From Metarhizium brunneum (lineage: Eukaryota > Ascomycota > Sordariomycetes > Hypocreales > Clavicipitaceae): a stretch of 64,000 nucleotides of DNA. The translations under genes and the position numbers were made by a program. Positions within the stretch are counted from its first letter, which is position 1. Each line of letters begins with the position of its first letter. The stretch lies in NCBI RefSeq assembly GCF_013426205.1, contig NC_089425.1, forward strand, positions 4,568,032 through 4,632,031, read 5' to 3'. Below the pieces are notes generated by a model that saw nothing but the letters and a program-made list of their open reading frames with translations, had not been told where the DNA came from and searched no databases. Positions 1-9,750 of this stretch are shown here, piece after piece.

Positions 1-1699
1 GGTTTTCTTATACTAATTATTTAATTACTTATAATTTATTTCCTATAAAATTTATAATTTTCTTTTTTAGTTTTCTTAGTTCTTTTAGAAACTATTCTCT
101 TTCTTATTTATTACTTATATAAACGTAGTAATTATTATTATAATAAAAAGTCTAATTAAGGTTCTTATATTCTACTTTTAATTTAATAACTTTGATTTTT
201 TATTAGTTAATAAAATTAAGTTATTTTTTACCTTTTTTTAGTACTAGCTTTTATTTTTTCTTAGGTTTCTTATATTTATTAGTAAAATATCTTAGTTTTT
301 TATAATTATAATATTTCTTTTCCTTTTTATTATTTTTCTTAGTAATATTAAGCTTTATTTATTTAGGGTTAAAAGTATAATTATAAGTAATAAATTTATT
401 ATACTTTTTATATTAATTAGCTTAGTAACTTTTCCTTTTAATAAGGCTTTAGGTTCTTTTACCTTATTTCTTTTATATATATTATTAATATTATTTATTA
501 TTAATTTATATTATTATAATAATATAATCTAATAAGTTATTTAGTTTATTCTTTTTATAAAGTTTATTTTTAACTTCTTCCTTAAATCCTTTATAAAAAG
601 CTAATATAAAAGGTTTATCCTCTTAATTAAGCTAAAATATAAGTTATTTAAAGTAAGCAGTATAATCAGATATTAATCTCTTTTACTTAAGCCTATTAAT
701 ATAGTACTTAATAGCTTTAACTTTATTAATTATTTTAAAGGCCTTTTTAATAGCTTTTTTAAATTTATTATAACTTTTAAAAATAATATTAGTTTTTTCT
801 TTATAATTATTTTTTTCTTTATTAAAGTAATCCCTTATAATAAGTTTAAATTATATAAGTATTACTCCTATTATATATTCTCTTATATAAAATATCTTAA
901 TAAAGGATTTTTTTATTTTATTTAAGAATTATTAGTAATAAGCTTTAAGTTAAGTAAGGAATCCTTAAAGTATACCTAGGGATTTATTATATAATTTTAG
1001 TACTTTAGGTTTAAGGATTTCTCTTAAGTTCTTTTTAATTATAATAATAATTATAGCTTATTTTTATTATTCTTCTTTTATTTATTAAACTTATTCTTAA
1101 AAGTATATAATCTTAGTAAGTATTTTATAAATAAAAATAATTATTAGTTTTTCTTAGGTTTTATTTAATCTAAATATAATAATAATCTTATATAATACTA
1201 TATTAATAGTTATTAGGTATTACTTAAAGTAACATAGTAATAATCTAAATAAAAGCTTTTAATATATAATAATTAAGGTTCTTAAAAGATAAACTAGTTA
1301 TAGTTTATATTAATAAAGCTACTAGGGTAATTAATCTAAGTAATTAGGTATTATATTAATAATAGGTTATAAATTATAACTAAGTAATTAGAGTTAAAAA
1401 GTTATAAGTAAAGCTTATTTAATATAATAATTAGTATTAAAAGCTAAGAAGTTAAAGTCTATTTATAAAGTAAATTTAAGGGTTCTTATATATTATAATT
1501 ATTAGTTATTATAAAGGTAAGTATTCTTAATACTTACTTTTAAATACTAATAAGTATTATATATACTTACTTATAATAACTAAGTATTCTTCTTATTAGT
1601 TCTATTATATTAACTAATATTCTATAGCCTATTATACCTGTGCTGCCTAGCGGCTCTATATAGCCGGCCCAACCTGCAGCCTACGTGCTAGGTCGTAAC
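1..1699 (-). mobile_element. RIP-mutated Ty3-type LTR retrotransposon fragment (left copy)
   Basis: This AT-rich block is the reverse complement of the element at 60757-63883. Its LTR edge, read on the minus strand from 1699, begins TGTTACGACC, and the next 80 or so bases match the start of the right copy closely. Further in, at about 255-330 (minus strand), the same mutated gag zinc-knuckle region is visible. No open reading frame survives, and nearly all C:G pairs outside CC/GG contexts have become T:A, as expected of RIP. The element runs off the window start, so its length is unknown. Confidence 0.85.
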
Positions 1700-2474
1700 A
1701 TGAACAGTAATTTTGTTATATCTATAAATCTGTCTTAGCTAGAGGTTGTGGATGTTAACATGTTTTAGTTTTGATATTAGTTGTGGTCTCTCTTTCTGGA
1801 TTCTACTGTTTGTTAATTATCGCAGAGAATATAAACTTGTTATTCAGGATTAAACTCTATTTGTTGGAATAGCCGGTATAGAGATATTATCTCCCCTCGC
1901 TGTGTGAGGCAGTAATAAGAGCTCAGCTTCAGTTGTCAATGTGGTTACAATTTTCTGTTTCGAAGACTGCCACATAATTGCCTTGTTAAATAACTTTTAC
2001 TAGGTAACCCTATCATGTTATAAGACTTATTATTAATTAAGCTTATTATTAAAAAAGAATTAATTATTATTTCTATTCTTCAGAAGGGTTCATGTCTTTT
2101 ATCCTTAGTTTAGAAGACTTCTCAGCTACCTGATTTTATGATATCTAGTAATTACGTTAAGTCTGCTTGTTCAACTAACAGAGGAAGATTTATCTGACAC
2201 AAAACGTGATAGTTATTGAGGCTGCAAATAAAAAGGCATATACTAACGCCAAAAAGTGGTTTTTGAAGCTGTAAAAAAGGCACGTAAATAGCGTATAACT
2301 TTAGTACTAGAACTACTAGAAATTCATAACGAACAGGACGTACAAATTATGCGAAGAGGTTAATTGAGCTATTAGGCCTAAAAAGTGCCCGAGCTGCTAA
2401 TCTGCCCGCACTTTGGTGATGCGAGCCAAAGCGAGCCCAAAAAAGTAGGGCGTGGCACGAGTAATAGCAAGATA
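1700..2474. other. Intergenic, no gene recognised
   Basis: Mixed-composition DNA follows the LTR edge. There is no long reading frame with coding character and no recognisable RNA gene. A short AT-rich patch lies near 2030-2080. Confidence 0.5.
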
Positions 2475-2799
2475 GAGCCGGAATCTACCCCGTACAAGAC
2501 CTCAAATACGAAGCCCCATAAAAAATGCAGAACATATTTTCGGAAAACTAACCAATAAAAATACTATCCGCTCCGTACCTAGCACGAAGTAGGTAGTGGG
2601 GTATAATAGCAAAGAAATTACTAGCCGGTGCTGTGGGCCCCACACCTTGACCAGCGGGTAGAGCCGGAATTTACAAGACCGCGGAAAGTCCCGCAAAGAA
2701 TGCAGAAAATACTTCGGAAAACTAACCAATAGAAGCATTATCCGTTCCGTACCTGGTAGAGGGGTAGTAGAGTATTACGACCAGTAAATTACTAGCCGG
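2475..2799. repeat. Two-copy tandem duplication, period about 186 bp
   Basis: Copy 1 (about 2475-2628) and copy 2 (about 2661-2799) share GAGCCGGAAT at their starts (2475 and 2661), ATGCAGAA, TTCGGAAAACTAACCAATA, TATCCG and TCCGTACCT in the middle, and AAATTACTAGCCGG at their ends. They are diverged by substitutions and small indels. The duplication ends just upstream of the aldolase gene, so it could carry duplicated promoter elements; that is inference. Confidence 0.8.
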
Positions 2800-2986
2800 T
2801 TTAGGGTTCTAGTTTATAGAAACGGCTAAGTGCGGATGTACCGGAAGTATTTATATTGACTGCCAGGATAGAACCTTGACCCTTTTGGCCGCCTTGAAGC
2901 AGTTCCTATATTTATATAAATTCACAGACAAAGATATTCTACAAAAGGAGTTAAGCATAACAACCATCCTAACAGTCTCTTTCAAT

Positions 2987-3904
2987 ATGGGAAATACAAG
3001 GAACATTTTTCAAGGCCTTTCGGCGTTCGCGATTACCCCCGCTGATCCGGATGGCAAGGTCGACACTGCCGCCCTCGGTCGAATACTTGAGAGGTTAGAC
3101 ATGCCCGGTATTGATTCGATTGGACTATTGGGGAGTACAGGAACCTACATTTATCTGACGAGGGAGCAACGCAAGGTGGCGATTGATGTGGCTATACGAA
3201 CCCTGCGGGGTAGAAAACCAATTATTGTCTCTGCTGGTGCGCTTCGGACGGACGATGCACAGCATCTAGCTAAAGACGCAGAGGAAGCAGGCGTCGATGG
3301 GCTGCTACTTGCACCTGTCTCGTACAATCCGTTGACTGAGGAAGAGGTCTACCGGCACTATGAGTCAGTTGCTGGCTCTACCACGCTACCCATCTGTATC
3401 TACAATACTCCGAGCACGACGCATTTCACCTTCAGTGATGCACTTCTTGCTCGCATTGCCGGGTTGCCAAATGTCGTTGCGCTCAAGCAGCCCGCCCCCA
3501 TCAATGAGCCGAAAGGAAGGCACGAAGCGCTTCGCGCAAACCTTCCCTCTGGTTTTTCTGTCGGATACAGTGCGGACTGGCTGGTGGCCGACTCGTTAAT
3601 GGCGGGAGGCTCTGTATGGTACAGTGTGATTGCGGGCGTGCTTCCGGCACCGTCTGTCGCGCTGATGGATGCCATTCGCAGAGGGGACGACGCCGAAGTG
3701 AAGCGCATCTCGGCTCTCCTTGAGCCCATCTGGGAACTATTCAAAGAGTTCGGTGACCTCAGGGTGGTCTACGCACTCGCAAACGAGCTTGGCCTCTGCA
3801 AAGCAGCCCCCCCTCGGCCTATTCTTCCCATAGCCGCCTCGCATCACCGTCGGATTGTCTCGGCGTTAGCAAACGTTAATGAAAGCATGAAGGTGCCATC
3901 TTGA
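2987..3904 (+). CDS. DapA/NanA-family class I aldolase (dihydrodipicolinate synthase-like)
   Basis: An intronless gene of 305 aa, the usual length for the family. The start is the ATG at 2987; the open frame extends 5' only through non-ATG codons. Family marks are visible: GSTG at residues 49-52 in the substrate-carboxylate position, the catalytic tyrosine in IYNTP (about Tyr139), and the Schiff-base lysine in VVALKQ (about Lys167). The protein should be a TIM barrel condensing or cleaving pyruvate-type 2-oxo acids. The exact substrate cannot be read from sequence: fungal members act on 2-keto-3-deoxy sugars, hydroxyproline-derived keto acids or sialic acid, and fungi usually make lysine by another route. 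There is no signal peptide, so it is probably cytosolic. Normal base composition between AT-rich blocks and the lack of introns are compatible with acquisition by transfer, but do not prove it. Confidence 0.85.
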   Translation: MGNTRNIFQGLSAFAITPADPDGKVDTAALGRILERLDMPGIDSIGLLGSTGTYIYLTREQRKVAIDVAIRTLRGRKPIIVSAGALRTDDAQHLAKDAEEAGVDGLLLAPVSYNPLTEEEVYRHYESVAGSTTLPICIYNTPSTTHFTFSDALLARIAGLPNVVALKQPAPINEPKGRHEALRANLPSGFSVGYSADWLVADSLMAGGSVWYSVIAGVLPAPSVALMDAIRRGDDAEVKRISALLEPIWELFKEFGDLRVVYALANELGLCKAAPPRPILPIAASHHRRIVSALANVNESMKVPS

Positions 3905-5304
3905 AACAAGGGCGGGCTGAAGTGGGGTCCAAGGCCGCGCTGGTCCCATTAGTCGGTCGTTATTGTACCTCGGAGGACAGACGAGCAGCAAGGATTTTTC
4001 AATCCTGATAGGCGAGTCAAGTGGGAGGCATCTTGAAGACTTGCGGTGTAACCCGCAATTCATAGGCTCTGGATCGTTTCAACAGATACAGACACACTTA
4101 GTATACACAAGCAATTTATATTATAGACTGAACGCTGTTCTCGATACTATCCTAGCCGCACACTTTTTGAACTATAAGACACAACATTCTTGCTGAATGG
4201 CGAAACGTAAAGAGGTAAGCAAGTAACGTAACAAATCAGTGACGCAGCTATCTGTTATAGCCTATTATTATCAACCGTCGCTACTACCCTTTTAATACCT
4301 GTTGTGAATTAATACTTGTAAATTTAGCTGTAGTATCCTAGCGTCTGACGACTTCCGACAACGCCGTTAAGCTTGATATGCAAGGAGTTGCTAGTTGTGA
4401 ACACACTCGACTAGAACGAATACCAATTAAACATGTGTCACACACAGGATTGTACGGGACAGCTTGGGCAGAATAAATGACTCTTGATTTTTTTACCTAA
4501 AGAGTGGAATAATACAAAACTAAATACTTATTATAATACTGTTACCTGGCAGGCAGCAGTATAACAATAGCTGTTGCCTTGAATGAGCGACCTGACCTTG
4601 ACACCATGCGTGAGCTCGCTTTTGGGGTACTTTCATCCATATAATCACTGACAACCACATTGTGGCTCGAGGAAACCCCAGTCTACTTACCATGCACCGG
4701 TTTGTCCACGTCTGGTGGGTGTAACTGTACCAGTCGTTGCAAAATCGGCTAAACCGAAGAAAGCCCAGGCACAAAGGCAAGCCTTTGAGGGACGGATCCA
4801 GCACACCAACAGGCAGCGGCCTCAAACAACTATATTCAACTCAGATGCAGGCATGAACAGACGGTATTACTACTTGCAAAGTCATATTATTACATAGCCC
4901 TGCTGCTGTATGAGTAGACATCCCTGGTCGATAAATGCTTCTGCCCCTTGTAATATGAGCCGGCATTCTGGAATCAGGCGATGTGGCTACGGCAGCGCGC
5001 AATACGCATGACTCGTGATGACTGTAGTTTCTGGTTTCTCGTCAAGGTACTGCAGCCCAGGCCACGTAGCTCCGCCCGATTACGAGTTGCAATTTTATCT
5101 CGTAATGTATCCTGAGATTTAGCTGGCCTCAGGTGGTAGCAGTTTGGCGAAGGCCAACGGTAATATTGCGTGGGAATATAAGTCCATCAATCCTACGTCG
5201 GGTTGACAACTCAATATCTACATCTCAAAGTGAGCATCTCAAATCCCCAAAATATTCTCGATCACCTGCCAAACTGCGACTAAGAGCCCCTCGTCTTCGT
5301 AAAA
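3905..5304. other. Intergenic, no gene recognised
   Basis: About 1.4 kb without a convincing gene; only short overlapping frames occur. The last 200 bases should contain the promoter of the secreted protein at 5305. A TATA-like GAATATAAG sits near 5174, about 130 bases before its ATG. Confidence 0.4.
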
Positions 5305-6288
5305 ATGAAGATATACGTGACGCTCGTTTCCGTGTTGGCTTTTGCGGCAAGCGCTCACCCGACTGCAGACACGGGCGTTAACCTGCATGCCATACGTCAG
5401 GACGATGCTGGGTCGTATGCTAGGTCAATGCTCACCGACCTTGAGGCGGCGTTTACAGTCAATAATGCGAGCCTGCCAGAGCTGGGGTTCACCAAAGAGT
5501 GGCAATATATTTGCAGCCCAAATATTTGGACAGCAGACCAAGTTGCATTCTGGCATACAGGGACGATCCGCCACGATGATGTAAGAAGTTTGACCGCCTA
5601 TTATGTCCCCCATGTGGAAACCACTGCGACCAATACAGGACATAAAAAGGACGTCAAAATGGTTGTCACCAAATCCACCACTACTTTGCAGGTAGAGACT
5701 AAGGGCTGGACGGTTAGTGCAAAGCTTTCCGGCACAGGTGGCAAAAAAGACGTGGCAGGCGGTGCCGTCGAGGTCTCTGCATCGTATTCAAACACAAAGT
5801 CCAACACCCACACGGAAACAAATACAATATCCCACGAGGCGTTCTGCGAGCCTGGCTATGCGTGCCGAATTGAAACATGGGCATTCCATTTAGGTTTATA
5901 TGCCAAACCAGCTCACTGGCCGTATTATCAGTTGTGGAGTCTTGTTTATGGCTATGACGACGAACGCTACCTCTGTGACATGGATGTCCACTTGAGAGAT
6001 TGCGACCAATTTACAGATAGGCTCAACAAGTGGTGCGATCCCAAAGACGGAGGACTGCTGGACGATAAGGGTGGCTATTGGGTTAGCATGCAACCCAAGT
6101 ACTACGATGTCGAGATCAAGCTACCGGTATACGAAGAGAATGGGTTTCAGCCAATGAGTCGAGTAGTTTTAGTCTCGGAGCCGATCTCGAAGAGGTCGAG
6201 GGACGTGTCAGAGGTTGCCAAGGTGGGAACAAAGAAGGATATTACGGAGGCCATGGCGAAGGGGATTAAGTACCAGTTTCTTGACTAG
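5305..6288 (+). CDS. Secreted beta-rich protein of unknown function (aerolysin-like segment possible)
   Basis: An intronless gene of 327 aa with a good start context (AAAAATG). The first 17 or so residues are a clear signal peptide (hydrophobic run, then ASA before HPTA). The middle (about residues 110-180) is a run of alternating Ser/Thr/Val residues with a glycine- and lysine-rich hinge and the repeated pattern VSASYSNTKS, followed by FCEPGYAC. Such alternating Ser/Thr strands resemble the membrane-inserting segment of aerolysin-type beta-pore-forming proteins, but the resemblance is weak and I do not recognise a family with certainty. About seven cysteines in the mature part suggest disulfides. 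A KR dibasic site (ISKRSRD) near residue 290 could be Kex2-cleaved. It lies between degenerate repeats, a typical address for fast-evolving secreted factors. Confidence 0.75.
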   Translation: MKIYVTLVSVLAFAASAHPTADTGVNLHAIRQDDAGSYARSMLTDLEAAFTVNNASLPELGFTKEWQYICSPNIWTADQVAFWHTGTIRHDDVRSLTAYYVPHVETTATNTGHKKDVKMVVTKSTTTLQVETKGWTVSAKLSGTGGKKDVAGGAVEVSASYSNTKSNTHTETNTISHEAFCEPGYACRIETWAFHLGLYAKPAHWPYYQLWSLVYGYDDERYLCDMDVHLRDCDQFTDRLNKWCDPKDGGLLDDKGGYWVSMQPKYYDVEIKLPVYEENGFQPMSRVVLVSEPISKRSRDVSEVAKVGTKKDITEAMAKGIKYQFLD

Positions 6289-6505
6289 GGGTTAGTTAAC
6301 TAGAAAGAGAAACTGGGGAGTTGCCGATGCTAAGTGACATGCCAGCAATACTTTAACTTGTGCGTCTCAACAAGGCTTGTCAGCAGTCAATATTGATTGA
6401 TACGGTCAGTATTGATATTGATATCCAAGATTTAGTTATCTGATTTCGTTGCGTTACGAAGTTAGGGTAGAAGAAATTAGCTGACCAAAAAATGCCAACC
6501 AAAAA

Positions 6506-6910
6506 TCACCCGGTGGTGTCACCTGGTGGTGCCTCATCTCCATCGCCGTCACAAATAAGCTGGCCATGCAGTCCTTGACCTCCATAGTCTATACCTCTCC
6601 GATAGTCCTCGATGGCTTCAACATGTCGCCTGTCTGATTCCCAGGCGCGGGAAATGGATTCGCGGCAGCGTCTAGTTGTAAACACTCGTTCTCGATCCTT
6701 GGTCATTGATGAGTCCAGGTCCTGAATCATATCCTGAGTCAAAGCCATCAGAGCGAGGTGGGGCGAGTTGTACAAGCTGTAGTGGCTGAACATGACACCA
6801 AAGAGCTCTTTGTTGTAGCTATAACTATGTCTTGGCCAGATAGTTCCGATCTGTCTGTAATTGAGGTGACCAGCATTGCGTATCTTCGTGGTTGTTGTCT
6901 TAGACACCAT
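6506..6910 (-). pseudogene. Gene fragment, unknown product
   Basis: On the minus strand a frame of 166 codons is open from about 7006 to the TGA at 6506. It has no ATG until codon 33 (6910), which is the start of the span given here. Upstream, the minus strand shows a donor-like GTATGTAAGT at 6980-6971, and the RIP-mutated block begins at about 7070. The encoded sequence has mixed charge and coding-like composition but no motif I recognise. The simplest reading is the 3' part of a gene whose 5' part was lost to the neighbouring element. It could also be a chance frame. Confidence 0.3.
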
Positions 6911-7079
6911 GTTGCCGGCGTCCCGAAGTAGAAAAGAACGGTAGTGCGTTGCTGACAGGGGCGATTCGGGACTTACATACAATCTACCCCCTGTAAGTTT
7001 AGCCACCAGTGACTTCTAGTAGGTGTTACAGGGGCTAAGGGCCCTATCAGGCATCGTCTAGGAAATTAGTAATACTTTA

Positions 7080-8900
7080 GGTGGAGTAAGAGGTATAAAA
7101 AAAATAATATATTTTTTATAAAAAAATTAATACTTTTAATTCTAGCTAATAAGTTATATATTTTTCTTATATTATTTTAATAATAATAATTTAATAAAGT
7201 ATTAAATATATAAGCTTTAATAAAAAGTCTTTTAATATAACTTTCTAAGCTTTATAAATAGCTTTTAATAATATTTTACTTTTAGGCTTTTTTATTATAT
7301 ATATAGTATTAATTTAATACTTTATTTAAAGCTATATATACTTTATAAAATTAAGATTAGTATTATATAATAGCTATAAAATGAATTTCTTACCTAAAAA
7401 TATCTTCTTAATTATACTAATAATTAATTATACTTTATATAATAGTATATTATTTTATTAAAGCTTAAAGGTCAGATTCTAAACCTAAAAATCGTATAAA
7501 AGTAATAAAATTTACTATAAGTAAAACGTAGCTATTATTATACTTTATTTCTTATCTTATATAATATATATACCCTTTTAAAAGCCAATAAAGCAGGCCT
7601 AAAATATCTAATTATTAGCTTATATTTTTATCTTATTAAATTCCTTAATATTATTATTTATAATAAGTATATTAGTCTTATAGGAAATTACTAGGAAAAA
7701 GGCTTATAACTTATAAATATTATTATAAATCGCTTATTACTACTAGTTCTATTATACCAGGTTTTATTAGATTAAATCTAATACTCCTAATTTTTAGTAA
7801 TTAAATAACCTTATTATTATATAAAATTAAGGCAAAAGTATTATATATTATAGCTAAGCTTATAATTTAATAGCTAAAATTACTTATAAGCACTAAGATT
7901 TATTAGGGTAATAAATATAGCTTAAGCTAAGAAAAGTTAAAGGAAAATAAGGCTATTATAAAGCTATTTTAGTAATAAAAAGCGCTTTAAATATAATAAA
8001 ATCTAAATAGCTTTTTTTAATATAACTTAAATTTTTATAGAAATAATAAGCAGCTAGCTATAATTCCTATAAGTAAGCTTAATTAAGTAAAGAATTATAT
8101 ATTAAACCTATATATAGGAAAGATTTAATATTATTACTATATTATTAATAAAGTAATTACTAGTATTATATAAGATTTTAATTATAATCCTATTTTTATA
8201 TATTATTATATTATATTTTTAAAGGTAATAATAAGCTTTAATAAAAAGCTGGTTTTTAAGGGCTTAATAGCTAAAAAATATTAAATTAATAAGAGGATTT
8301 AAAGGGTAAATAAAATAGGAATTTATTACTAATTTATAATATTATAATTTATATTTATAACTTTAAAATCTTTATTATTATTATTAATATTAATAGTATT
8401 ATAAGCAAAAAAAATTTATATTATTATAAGGCCTTTAAGTATATATAATAATACTAAATTTAGGCTTTTTAGCATGGTATTAAAAGGTATATTAAAATTA
8501 AATTTAATAGTATTATAAGCTTTTAAAAGTAACTTAAAGCTACTTAACTTAGAAGTTACTTATTTAAGTATATTATAAAAGTTTATAATAAATTACTTAA
8601 TTAAGGTATAAAGTATACTAGAAAGTAATTTTATAAGGGGTTCTAGTAAAATTACCTGCTTTTAAGGCAGTACTTAAAGTATTTTTAATAGCTAAAAACC
8701 TATATAAAAAAAGGTGTTTTTTAGAGCCTAGGCTATATTATATAAAAGAAGGTTAAAGTAATAAGTTAAGTACTATTTATATATAAATCCCTTATAAATT
8801 TTATCTTATTAATTATATAATTTTCTTAAATTTAAAAAATTAATAAAAATACTTTATTTTTTATAACTGATTTTTTTATAGGATTTATACAAAAAAAAAT
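7080..8900. mobile_element. RIP-mutated AT-rich relic of an unidentified repeat
   Basis: About 1.8 kb of almost exclusively A/T with surviving CC/GG doublets (AAGG, TTAGG, CCTT), as in the RIP-mutated retrotransposon copies of this window. No frame survives and I could not recover diagnostic residues of a transposase or reverse transcriptase. The edges are sharp against normal-composition DNA: GGCATCGTCTAGG at about 7050 on the left and CTACCCTGGCAGC at about 8915 on the right. It does not obviously match the Ty3-type element. Confidence 0.6.
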
Positions 8901-9750
8901 TTTAGTGTATAAGCTACCCTGGCAGCTATTAGTAGATTACCTTTGATAACCTTATAGCTGCCCCCACCTGTTAAATATCACACCTGGCTAAACTTTCAGG
9001 GCTTAAATTGTATGTCAAGGTAGCTTCCCGAGATTTTCATGGGCACGCCGATTACACCGACTCTTCTACTAACCCTAACCCCAACCGTCTCTGGCTGCCA
9101 CGGCAGCCCTTACGTAGACCTGCGGTCTACCAGAAACACGACCCGCACATCCCGCTGACAGGTGTGAGAATAGATTGTGAGCGCCTTTTAGCTGATGTCA
9201 TGCTAGATGGTGTCTTGTTTACGTTGCGATAGAGTCGCGTCTAAGGATGGGACCCGGACTCGTGCTACACCTTTACTTTTCGGGTAAGGGTGCAGCCAAG
9301 TTGCGACCCGAAAAGTAGGGGTATAGTATAAGTAGCTGAATATAAAAGACCAGAAGCTAAGGCAGAACAACTTAATATACCACATTCTCACTAACCTTTC
9401 TTCTACTTAGCAATACCCTAATCTCCCTTTTCTTCTAGTTTAACAAGATATTCGAGGAAGGGGGAGGAGATGCGGAAGGGGATACTCTGCGGCGACCGAA
9501 GGTATTCCGGTATATTATCTAAGAAAAAAGCGCATGCGGAAGACCATCGTTTCATGACGAGTTAATACCGTTACACCCACCCGAATATCCGCCTCTGCTT
9601 ACAATTTCCCCTGCGCAACCGAACTCTAAAAATACATTCATAAAGAAGGTGACCCCGGCCAATGTCCCAATGGCATCTTCTTATCGTAGTCCAGAGAAAG
9701 GCCTCCTTCGTCTCGTATACAACACCAAGCTCGACCATACTGGCCATAAC
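8901..9750. other. Intergenic, with a short hairpin repeat
   Basis: No gene is recognised. The notable item is the inverted-repeat sequence at 9256-9322, listed separately. The last 300 bases should hold the 3' flank of the zinc-cluster regulator. Confidence 0.4.
9256..9322. repeat. Hairpin and inverted repeat, partner of 12482-12527
   Basis: TACTTTTCGGGT and ACCCGAAAAGTA face each other here about 20 bases apart, forming a 12-bp stem. The right arm reads GGGTGCAGCCAAGTTGCGAC then CCGAAAAGTAGGGG. The reverse complement of 12527-12493 is nearly the same sequence. The left arm, starting ACTCGTGC, also matches 12483 onward in direct orientation. Confidence 0.65.

Noticed and set aside
2502..2738. 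78-codon minus-strand frame with an internal repeat in the protein
   Set aside because: The protein repeat simply reflects the DNA tandem duplication; no ATG in a plausible context and no family.
9070..9090. AACCCTAACCCCAACC, resembling an interstitial telomere tract
   Set aside because: Only about two imperfect units; well within chance and not flanked by other telomere-like sequence.
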